NCBI GenBank assembly: GCA_034096865.1
Contig: JAWQFJ010028246.1
Coordinates: forward strand, 57,872 to 67,871
Length of the DNA: 10,000 nt
Direction of reading: 5' to 3'
From: Theodoxus fluviatilis
Taxonomy: Eukaryota; Mollusca; Gastropoda; Cycloneritida; Neritidae
In this document: piece by piece, positions 1 through 5,713 of the stretch
Numbering within the stretch: the first letter of the stretch is position 1
Layout: each line of letters begins with the position of its first letter
Program-made: the position numbers and the translations under genes
Notes under the pieces: model-generated
Database searches by the model: none
Told to the model about the DNA's origin: nothing
Seen by the model: only the letters and a program-made list of their open reading frames with translations

Positions 1-445
1 ATCCTACTACACAATGCCGTTGATCACGACCACTGCAATAACGGGTTATGAGATTTGCATACTACTACACAATGCCGTTGATCACGACCACTACAATAAC
101 GGGTTATGAGATTTGCATACTACTACACAATGCCGTTGATCACGACCACTACAATGACGGGTTATGAGATTTGCATACTACTACACAATGCCGTTGATCA
201 CGACCACTACAAAGACGGGTTATGAGATTTGCATACTACACAATGCCGTTGATCACGACCACTACAAAGACGGGTTATGAGATTTGCATACTACACAATG
301 CCGTTGATCACGACCACTACAATGACGGGTTATGAGATTTGCATACTACACAATGCCGTTGATCACGACCACTACAAAGACGGGTTATGAGATTTGCATA
401 CTACACAATGCCGTTGATCACGACCACTGCAATAACGGGTTATGA
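1..445. repeat. 58/55-bp tandem satellite, 8 copies
   Basis: The conserved core CCGTTGATCACGACCACT starts at 17, 75, 133, 191, 246, 301, 356 and 411. The spacing is therefore 58, 58, 58 and then 55 four times. The 3-bp difference is loss of one CTA from the CTACTACAC segment, so there is a block of long units followed by a block of short units. Units also differ after CTACAA/CTGCAA (TAACGGG, TGACGGG or AGACGGG). The first and last copies share the rarer CTGCAATAACGGG form. The array is cut by the left window edge. Each junction carries ATTTGCAT, the reverse complement of the POU octamer ATGCAAAT. There are no unique spacers, so this is not a CRISPR array. Confidence 0.95.
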
Positions 446-500
446 ATAAGAGCAAACCAAGCCAAGATTTCCACTATCATTTGCCTCTTCTGAATCGTGT
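446..500. other. short unique spacer between two arrays
   Basis: About 55 bases of non-repetitive sequence separate the 58/55-bp satellite from the 38-bp minisatellite. No motif was recognised. An ATG at 442, inside the last satellite unit, opens a frame through this spacer into the minisatellite, but I do not regard it as a gene start. Confidence 0.6.
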
Positions 501-1337
501 AGGGAGACGCGGGGGGTCTATTCTTACCCCCAGCCCACAGGGAGATGCGGGGGGTCTATTCTTACCCCCAGCCCACAGGGAGACGCGGGGGGTCTATTCT
601 TACCCCCAGCCCACAGGGAGACGCGGGGGGTCTATTCTTACCCCCAGCCCACAGGGAGACGCGGGATGTCTATTCTTACCCCCAGCCCACAGGGAGACGC
701 GGGGGGTCTATTCTTACCCCCATCCCACAGGGAGACGCGGGGGTCTATTCTTACCCCCAGCCCACAGGGAGACGCGGGGGTCTATTCTTACCCCCAGCCC
801 ACAGGGAGACGCGGGGGGTCTATTCTTACCCCCAGCCCACAGGGAGACGCGGGATGTCTATTCTTACCCCCAGCCCACAGGGAGACGCGGGGGGTCTATT
901 CTTACCCCCAGCCCACAGGGAGACGCAGTGGGTCTATTCTTACCCCCAGCCCACAGGGAGACGCGGTGGGTCTATTCTTACCCCCAGCCCACAGGGAGAC
1001 GCGGTGGGTCTATTCTTACCCCCAGCCCACAGGGAGACGCGGGGGTCTATTCTTACCCCCAGCCCACAGGGAGACGCGGGGGGTCTATTCTTACCCCCAG
1101 CCCACAGGGAGACGCGGGGTGTCTATTCTTACCCCCAGCCCACAGGGAGACGCGGGGGGTCTATTCTTACCCCCAGCCCACAGGGAGACGCGGGGGGTCT
1201 ATTCTTACCCCCAGCCCACAGGGAGACGCAATGGGTCTGTTCTAACCCCCAGCCCACAGGGAGACGCGGGGTGTCTATTCTTACTCCCAGCCCACAGGGA
1301 GACGCGGGGTGTCTAATATTACCCCCAGCCCACAAGG
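501..1337. repeat. 38-bp minisatellite, 22 copies
   Basis: The motif CCCACAGGGAG (or its last-copy variant CCCACAAGG) recurs 22 times at steps of 38 bp, sometimes 37. Each unit reads roughly GGGAGACGC, a run of five or six G, TCTATTCTT, ACCCCC, AGCCCACA. GGGGGT and ACCCCC can pair across an 8-nt loop, so every standard unit can form a hairpin. Unit variants fall in the G run: GGGGGGTC (commonest), GGGGGTC (37-bp units), GGGATGTC, GGTGGGTC, CAGTGGGTC, GGGGTGTC and CAATGGGTC. The last three copies are the most degenerate, as expected at an array edge. The + strand unit contains no stop in any frame, and 38 is not a multiple of 3, so all three + frames stay open for over 600 bases. These are repeat translations. 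Confidence 0.95.
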
Positions 1338-1435
1338 AGTACTCCGCTCTGTCAGCCAACATTACTTCATGCCAATGAAACTCCATACGTTCTTGGTCAC
1401 ATGCCCACTGCGGTAATAAAAGGGGCCTTTACGTG
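1338..1435. other. non-repetitive linker, no gene seen
   Basis: Mixed-composition sequence lies between the 38-bp minisatellite and the purine-rich tract. No coding, RNA or mobile-element signal was recognised. Confidence 0.5.
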
Positions 1436-1690
1436 ATCGAGAAGAAAGGAGATGAGAAGACGAAATGAGATGAGACGAGACAATGCAATACGAGACAGAA
1501 CAAGGGGAGGGAGGGAATGGAATGAAAATGATTGCAAAGTGAACTGTACGGAAGAGAAGAAAAGGAAAAAAGACCAGATACAAGGGGAAAGGCGGGGGAA
1601 GATATGCGGTAAAACGTAAAATAATGTCTGAGACCGATAGACGAGTGACATGTCGTCATATTGAACCGCATCTTTAGAATGAGAAAATGC
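1436..1690. other. purine-rich tract
   Basis: The + strand is dominated by A and G in GAGA/GATGAG/GAGAC-like words, strongest at about 1436-1600. It marks the start of about 1 kb of strand-asymmetric DNA that continues to 2430. Open frames on the minus strand here (Ser/Phe/Leu-rich) arise because a pyrimidine-rich strand has few stop codons. No gene is supported. Confidence 0.6.
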
Positions 1691-1908
1691 GAGGTATGGA
1701 AAGAAAGGGGACAAGGGGTGGTCAGATTTTGGACAAAGGACATGAGGAATGGAAAGAAAGGGGACATGGGGTGGTCAGATTTTGGACAAAGGACATGAGG
1801 AATGGAAAGAAAGGGGACAAGGGGTGGTCAGATTTTGGACAAAGGACATGAGGAATGGAAAGAAAGGGGACAAGGGGTGGTCAGATTTTGGACAAAGGAC
1901 ATGAGGAA
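1691..1908. repeat. 53-bp tandem repeat, 4 copies
   Basis: Units start with GAGGAATGGAAAG (GAGGTATGGAAAG in copy 1) at 1691, 1744, 1797 and 1850, with a 6-base partial fifth unit at 1903. The period is exactly 53 bp. GTGGTCAGATTTTGG recurs in every copy. Copies are nearly identical: one A/T change in copy 1 (GAGGTATGG) and one in copy 2 (GGACATGGGG against GGACAAGGGG). Such high identity suggests recent amplification. The unit is purine-rich like its surroundings. Confidence 0.95.
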
Positions 1909-1959
1909 AAATCAGATATGGAATTGGCGGGTGGGAAATTTTTTTAGATAAGGTTGAGA

Positions 1960-2430
1960 TGGACGGGGATGGAAAAGAAGGGGCAAGGGCGCGGGTGGGT
2001 TGTGTGGGATGGGGTGTGGAGTGGGGTGGTGTGTGGGGTGTGTGTGGGGTGGGGTGTGGGGGGTGTGGGAGGTGTGGGGGGTGGGGTGGGGGGTGGAGTG
2101 TGAGGTGGGGGGGTGGGGTGGGGTTATGCATAGAGGACGGACGTGGAGAGCGGAAAAGAATTCGCTTTAGAATGAGGCTGGCTGGGGGATGGAGAGATGA
2201 GGAAACGGGGAAGGAGGAATGGAAAAAGGGGGAATCAGGAGGAAAGAAGGGGAACTTGTGGTGATATTGCGGGGGATGGGGGATAGGGATCGAGGGGGGT
2301 GGGGATGGGGGGTGGGAATGCAACAGGAGAAAAAAAAGAGGGTTTGGGCAAGGGAGGAGTTTGAAGGAGAGTGGGTCGGAAAAGGGGAAGGTTGGGGGTG
2401 GGGGGATGGGGGGGGGGGGGGGGGGGAGAG
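1960..2430 (+). repeat. G-rich low-complexity tract with G-quadruplex potential
   Basis: The + strand is dense in G runs separated by T, TGT or A, with almost no C. The densest part is 1996-2125. At 2046-2090, G tracts of 3 to 6 are separated by loops of 1 to 6 bases, which satisfies the usual G3+N1-7 pattern several times over. A run of 19 G lies at 2408-2426. Open frames here (Gly/Trp/Val-rich on +, Pro/His/Ser-rich on -) are composition artefacts. The MITE at 2452 lies just beyond this tract, and G-rich sequence resumes after it. Confidence 0.85.
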
Positions 2431-2446
2431 ACGGCGGGGAGGAACA

Positions 2447-2451
2447 GATAG
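2447..2451. repeat. left target-site duplication of MITE (GATAG)
   Basis: GATAG immediately precedes the left inverted repeat and matches 2765-2769 exactly. Extending the comparison to 8 bp breaks the match, so the duplication is 5 bp. Confidence 0.8.
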
Positions 2452-2764
2452 CAGGGCCGGACCCAGGGGGGGGTTCCAGGGGTTCCGGAACCCCCCCCCC
2501 CTAGAAAAAGCATGTACCTTGGTTTGAGTTGTTTTTTTTTAAATATATTTTTTGTGTGTGTCTCCATAAACAATGCTGCTCTTACCCCTCAAAACAAGGC
2601 CCAGAATGCACCAGATTGCACAGATTTTAACCGTTTTTCAAAAATTTCCGGGGGGGCATGCCCCCGGACCCCCCTAGTTTGCGCGCCTGCTTCGCCACTT
2701 CGCTGATTTGTCCCCCCCAACCAAAAAGGAACCCCTCCCCCACAACTCATTTGGTCCGGCCCTG
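2452..2764. mobile_element. hAT-like MITE with 12-bp terminal inverted repeats
   Basis: The left end CAGGGCCGGACC (2452-2463) is the exact reverse complement of the right end GGTCCGGCCCTG (2753-2764). The element is 313 bp, too short to encode a transposase, and no transposase motif is visible. It is flanked by a perfect 5-bp direct duplication, GATAG. Internal structure includes the perfect palindrome GGGGTTCCGGAACCCC (2479-2494), an 11-C run (2491-2501) and a near-palindrome centred on GCATGC inside a G7/C5 block (about 2648-2668). Termini starting CAGGGCCGG are typical of hAT elements, but the classical hAT duplication is 8 bp. The superfamily assignment is therefore inference, and a 5-bp-duplicating hAT lineage is my best guess. 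Confidence 0.85.
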
Positions 2765-2769
2765 GATAG
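2765..2769. repeat. right target-site duplication of MITE (GATAG)
   Basis: GATAG directly follows the right inverted repeat and equals 2447-2451. Confidence 0.8.
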
Positions 2770-2940
2770 CTGGGTGGGCATAATATGTGCGCTTGCTGGC
2801 AGAGAAAATTGGGGGGTGTGGGTGGAGGGGGGGGGGTGCAGGGGTGGTGGAGGGAAAAGAACGAGGAGCGGGGTAGAGGACAGAGGTGACAGGAAGGGGT
2901 GCAGGACGTTACGCCCCTTTTGCCTGAATGCTCCGTGCCT
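2770..2940 (+). other. G-rich flank of the MITE, no gene seen
   Basis: The + strand is again rich in G runs, including a run of nine or more G near 2828-2837, resembling the tract at 1960-2430. Composition suggests the MITE landed in or beside a once continuous G-rich region. Open frames here are compositional. Confidence 0.6.
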
Positions 2941-2943
2941 GGA

Positions 2944-2970
2944 TTAGGGTTAGGGTTAGGGTTAGGGTTA
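2944..2970 (+). repeat. interstitial telomeric tract (TTAGGG)4
   Basis: Four perfect TTAGGG units plus TTA run from 2944 to 2970, with unrelated sequence on both sides. TTAGGG is the telomere repeat of most animals. A short perfect tract inside a chromosome is usually a repair or insertion scar rather than a chromosome end. Its position at the right boundary of the G-rich region may be coincidence. Confidence 0.9.
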
Positions 2971-3458
2971 ATAATATGAAAGTAGGTCACGCTCTACGTT
3001 TTAGGATACTCTACGGTCTAGGATATGACACTAGCCAAGGAAAATGATGTCTATTTCCCTCCAGACGAGGACTGACTCTCTGCCATTCACAAACCTGCTG
3101 ATAGGCTTCATTTTCGGACCATGTTTGGTTTTGACAATTAGACCTTCTGCATAAGCTAGTGTACATGCATCGCAATCTCTTTCAGTGAGATACACTTCTG
3201 CGCCATAACATTGAAGACTGACTGTGTAATAATAATTTATGCGAATGTAGATTGATCACGTGGTCAAAAAAGTATATGCTAGCTTCCCCTTAGAAATGTA
3301 GATGAGAAACTCAGTCTCTTTGTAGCGTCACTTTTCCAGTGAAACAGAGCTTTTGTTGCTAGTCTGCATTGCGTTCTATCGAGGCAGCAACCAAGAGATA
3401 ACAGTTCAAAATGGAACTGTGGCAATGTCGTTTCTTTTTTGTTATTACTATTTGCTGT
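2971..3458. other. single-copy-looking spacer
   Basis: Composition is balanced and no tandem repeat was seen. The only signal is a 74-codon minus-strand open stretch at 3034-3255, listed separately. A CACGTG E-box lies at 3256-3261 within the near-palindrome TGATCACGTGGTCA. No RNA gene was recognised. Confidence 0.5.
3034..3255 (-). other. 74-codon minus-strand open stretch, possible exon or relic
   Basis: Reading the minus strand from 3255 to 3034 gives 74 codons without a stop, bounded by TGA (3256-3258) and TAG (3031-3033). The only Met is internal, in the segment KHGPKMKPISRF, so it is not a free-standing ORF. The middle part reads YGAEVYLTERDCDACTLAYA, with a balanced residue mix and no repeat or homopolymer bias. 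The sequence before it on the minus strand ends TTACACAG, a weak acceptor-like site, which would give an exon entry around Ser-Leu-Gln-Cys. No clear donor was found. I do not recognise the family. It could be a conserved exon, a decayed gene fragment or chance. Confidence 0.25.
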
Positions 3459-4118
3459 TACTGCTGCTGCTGCTGGTGTTGTTGCTGGTGTTGTTGCTGG
3501 TGTTGTTGCTGGTGTTGTTGCTGGTGTTGTTGCTGGAGTTTGTTTGCTGATGTTTTTTGCTGATGTTGTTTGCTAGTGTCGTTGCTAGTGTTGTTGCTGG
3601 TGTTGTTGCTAGTGTTGTTGCTGGAGTTGTTGCTAGTGTTGTTGCTGGTTGTGTTGCTGGTGTTGTTGCTGGTGTTATTGCTGGTGTTGTTGCTGGTGTT
3701 GTTGCTAGTGTTGTTGCTGGTGTTGTTGCTAGTGTTGTTGCTGGTGTTGTTGCAAGTGTTGTTGCTGGTGTTGTTGCTAGTGTTGTTGCTGGTGTTGTTG
3801 CTAGTGTTGTTGCTGGTGTTGTTGCTGGTGTTGTTGTTATTGGTGTTGCTAGTGTTGTTGCTGGTTGTGTTGCTGGTGTTGTTGCTGGTGTTGTTGCTGG
3901 TGTTGTTGCTGGTGTTGTTGCTGGTTGTGTTGCTGGTGTTGTTGCTAGTGTTGTTGCTGGTTGTGTTGCTGGTGTTGTTGCTGGTGTTGTTGCTGGTGTT
4001 GTTGCTGGTGTTGTTGCTAGTGTTGTTGCTGGTGTTGTTGCTGGTGTTGTTGCTGGTGTTGTTGTTATTGGTGTTGCTAGTGTTGTTGCTGGTTGTGTTG
4101 CTGGTGTTGTTGCTGGTG
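3459..4118. repeat. 12-bp minisatellite (TGTTGTTGCTGG)n, about 53 units
   Basis: A short (CTG)5 lead-in at 3461-3476 gives way to units of TGTTGTTGCTGG and its variant TGTTGTTGCTAG. About five clean units (3477-3536) are followed by a degenerate stretch (3537-3590) and then a long, nearly uniform block to 4118. Occasional GTTGTGTTGCTGG and GTTATTGG variants allow register tracking. A block containing GTTGTTAT followed by TGGTGTTGCTAG occurs at 3833 and again at 4061, exactly 228 bp (19 units) apart. Translation gives Leu/Val- or Val/Ala/Gly-repeats on + and Asn-Asn-Thr-Ser repeats on -. The minus frame has no ATG start (GTG at the edge) and no signal peptide, so I treat it as noncoding. Confidence 0.93.
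4107..4118. repeat. left target-site duplication of the LINE
   Basis: TTGTTGCTGGTG ends exactly where LINE homology begins, and it recurs at 5052-5063 directly after the LINE 3' tail. It is also a unit of the adjoining 12-bp minisatellite, so on this side it is indistinguishable from the last array unit. Confidence 0.65.
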
Positions 4119-5051
4119 CACTGAAGCACTCCTGGTGGGCGGCGGAGGCGAATCGGATCAGGCCCTCAAACTAACACAGTGACATCGTCTTCTCTCAGGC
4201 TGTTAGAAATTTAGGCGTCATGTTTGACGATGATCTGTCAATGAGATCTCGTGTCATCAAAGTCTGTCAGTTAGCATATTACAAGCTAAAGAAAATTAGT
4301 ACCATTCGTCATTATTTTTCTCAGCAGGCCACCAAAACGCTCATCACATCACTTGTCCTGTCTCGTTTCGACTATGGAAACTCTCTTCTCGCTGGCATCC
4401 CTGACACTCTGCTTAACAAACTCCAGAAAGTTCAGAATTGTGCTGCTAGGCTAGTTTTTCGATGTTCCAAGCGTACCCATGTCTCTCCACTCCTACATAC
4501 ACTTCACTGGCTCCCCATCTCTCCGAGGATAGATTATAAACTTGCTACGTTGTGCTTCAAGGCCATCGACAACACCGCACCACACGCTCTTACAGAAATT
4601 CTTGCAGTCTACACGCCCTCCAGATCTCTACGCTCAGCTGCTGACTCTAGAATGCTCAAGGTCCCCCGACGTAATAAGAAAATTCAAGGACAGCGTGCCT
4701 TCTCCTATATCGGACCTGTAACCTGGAATAGTCTCCCATCTCAGTCCGTCATTCTGACACTCTGCCCCAGTTCAAAAGTGCTCTCAAGATCCACCTCTTC
4801 CGATCCGCCTTTCCCGCTGAGCTGCTTCGCCTTACTTGACCTGGCCGGCAAGTGCTGTGTATATTGTATAGTTTGTTCTATTTGTTCTATTGGATCTTAG
4901 TTTTGGTTTTTTGTTTATGTGGGTTGTGTGTGAGTTTTTTGTGGGAATGTAGTGTTGAGTGGTTTTATGAGTGTTGATTCTTTGGATTGTAAGCGCTATG
5001 AGCTTGCCTGTCAAGGGAAGGTATGTGCTTATGAATAAACTATTATTAGTA
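4119..5051 (+). mobile_element. 5'-truncated CR1/L2-type LINE copy
   Basis: Only the 3' end of a non-LTR retrotransposon is present: the segment after the reverse transcriptase palm, the C-terminal domain and the 3' UTR. The UTR contains TTGGATTGTAAGCGCTATGAG and ends GAATAAACTATTATTAGT. This resembles L2/CR1-group tails, which carry an AAGCGC box and a short ATT-type terminus rather than a long poly(A). The 5' breakpoint lies inside a codon of the ORF2-type protein, abutting the minisatellite. The 12-bp duplication TTGTTGCTGGTG flanks the copy. Endonuclease and the catalytic YxDD region are missing, so the copy is dead. The exact clade (L2, CR1 or a relative) needs comparison with full-length elements. 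Confidence 0.85.
4120..4839 (+). pseudogene. LINE ORF2 C-terminal fragment, two frameshifts
   Basis: The reading starts in one frame at 4120 (TEALLVGGGGESDQALKLT, 4120-4176) and meets a stop at 4180-4182. It continues in a second frame from about 4181 (DIVFSQAVRNLGVMFDDDLS). That frame carries familiar CR1/L2/jockey-type landmarks: the RNLGV box, SRFDYGNSLLAGIP, KLQKVQNCAARLVF, LHWLPISPRIDYKL and GPVTWNSLPS. Around 4736-4744 homology returns to the first frame (VRHSDTLPQFKSALKIHLF, then RSAFPAELLRLT) and ends at TGA 4837-4839. Reading straight on in the second frame gives a spurious Cys/Ser-rich tail to 4900. The fragment covers the region downstream of the polymerase palm. No catalytic Asp pair is present and no function is expected. 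Confidence 0.88.
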
Positions 5052-5063
5052 TTGTTGCTGGTG
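5052..5063. repeat. right target-site duplication of the LINE
   Basis: TTGTTGCTGGTG follows the ATTATTAGTA tail and matches 4107-4118. It continues TTGC and then enters unique sequence, so about one and a third minisatellite units exist on this side. Confidence 0.65.
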
Positions 5064-5068
5064 TTGCA

Positions 5069-5320
5069 TCCCCTTGTAGGTTGGGGGTCAGGATAGATCC
5101 ATCGCATCTCTCTCGGAGATTCGTAGGAGACGAATGACTTTGGAAAGTGTGGCTTACTTTCACTCTAACCAACTCTATTGAATTTCGAGATTAATGACTG
5201 TACATAGCTTGCATAGGCGGATAGGCCGTACAATGCCATCCATTCATCCATTGCTGATGTTGCTGCTGTTAAACGCTGACCACTCAGAGTGGAGTGTCTA
5301 CCATTGTTCCTTGCCTGCAG
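5069..5320 (+). other. presumed 3' end of an intron
   Basis: No coding signal of its own was seen. The stretch ends in a good acceptor: TTGTTCCTTGCCTGCAG at 5304-5320, with a branch-point-like GCTGACC about 40 bases upstream (near 5276-5282). If the exon at 5321 is real, the intron extends left through the LINE and perhaps further, since no partner exon was recognised upstream in the window. Confidence 0.5.
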
Positions 5321-5713
5321 ATATGGCTGCACGTGATACTGGAGATCTTCTGCGCCGTGCTGACCACCTGGTTTGCCTTCTTCAACTCCGTGGGCCTCTG
5401 CGTCTCCGACCTGAGCCTGAACCCCAGCTGTCACCATGGCAACCGGAGCTCCATGAGTCTGGCGGCCATCGACTTTGTCGTGGCCCTCCTCCTAATCGTC
5501 ACGTGTCTCACCGGCCTCGTTATCAAGCTATACTTCCGCCATGACCTCGGATTGGCTGCGTCGCCGCGAGAGGCGCTTGAGCTAGCCAATCGCGTGGAGG
5601 CGCGCGTTATTGATGTGCAAGGTCGCCTGGCGAGTGAAGGTGAAGGTCATACGGAGAATCAAGGTCACCGTCGTCCTAAGAACATTAAACTCGGTATGGG
5701 TCATTCCATGTAA
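5321..5713 (+). CDS. 3' terminal exon of an unidentified two-TM (tetraspan-like) membrane protein
   Basis: The exon begins after the acceptor TTGCCTGCAG in phase 0 (first codon ATA) and runs 130 codons to TAA at 5711-5713. Residues 3-21 and about 47-68 are hydrophobic transmembrane segments (LHVILEIFCAVLTTWFAFF; LAAIDFVVALLLIVTCLTGL). The loop between them has Cys27, Cys37 and an N-glycosylation sequon at Asn41 (NRS), which suits an extracellular or lumenal loop. The tail of about 57 residues is charged and would be cytosolic, with a helical stretch SPREALELANRVEARV. Codons are G/C-ending in an AT-rich neighbourhood, a strong coding sign. The layout resembles the last half of four-TM proteins such as TMEM179- or claudin-like families, but I cannot name the family. 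The ATG at 5294 is upstream of the acceptor and is probably intronic. Confidence 0.7.
   Translation: MWLHVILEIFCAVLTTWFAFFNSVGLCVSDLSLNPSCHHGNRSSMSLAAIDFVVALLLIVTCLTGLVIKLYFRHDLGLAASPREALELANRVEARVIDVQGRLASEGEGHTENQGHRRPKNIKLGMGHSM

Noticed and set aside
1..1337. CRISPR-like regular repeats
   Set aside because: Units are contiguous with no unique spacers, and the context is eukaryotic.
442..1378. Three overlapping + strand open frames (267, 277 and 216 codons)
   Set aside because: They are translations of the stop-free 38-bp repeat in its three frames, and one starts inside the neighbouring satellite. There is no codon bias or domain.
1775..2323. 182-codon minus-strand Pro/His/Ser-rich open frame
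   Set aside because: It is produced by the purine-rich + strand lacking the letters needed for minus-strand stops. It runs through the 53-bp repeat and G-rich tract with no motif.
1959..2527. Gly/Trp/Val-rich + strand open frames
   Set aside because: Low-complexity G-rich DNA; a glycine-rich protein is not supported by codon variety or boundaries.
2944..2970. True chromosome end
   Set aside because: Only four units, with long unrelated sequence on both sides.
2512..2990. Small open frames across the MITE
   Set aside because: They start or end inside a nonautonomous element or G-rich flank and show no transposase motif.
3353..4174. Leu/Val- and Val/Ala/Gly-repeat open frames as membrane proteins
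   Set aside because: They are translations of the 12-bp repeat. The hydrophobic character follows directly from GTT/GCT/CTG content.
4832..5107. 91-codon minus-strand open frame
   Set aside because: It lies antisense to the LINE 3' UTR, with no motif and low-complexity Asn/Thr content.
5194..5544. 116-codon open frame in another frame over the membrane-protein exon
   Set aside because: It crosses the splice acceptor and gives an Arg/Pro/Leu-rich shadow. The overlapping frame has TM segments and a coherent codon pattern.
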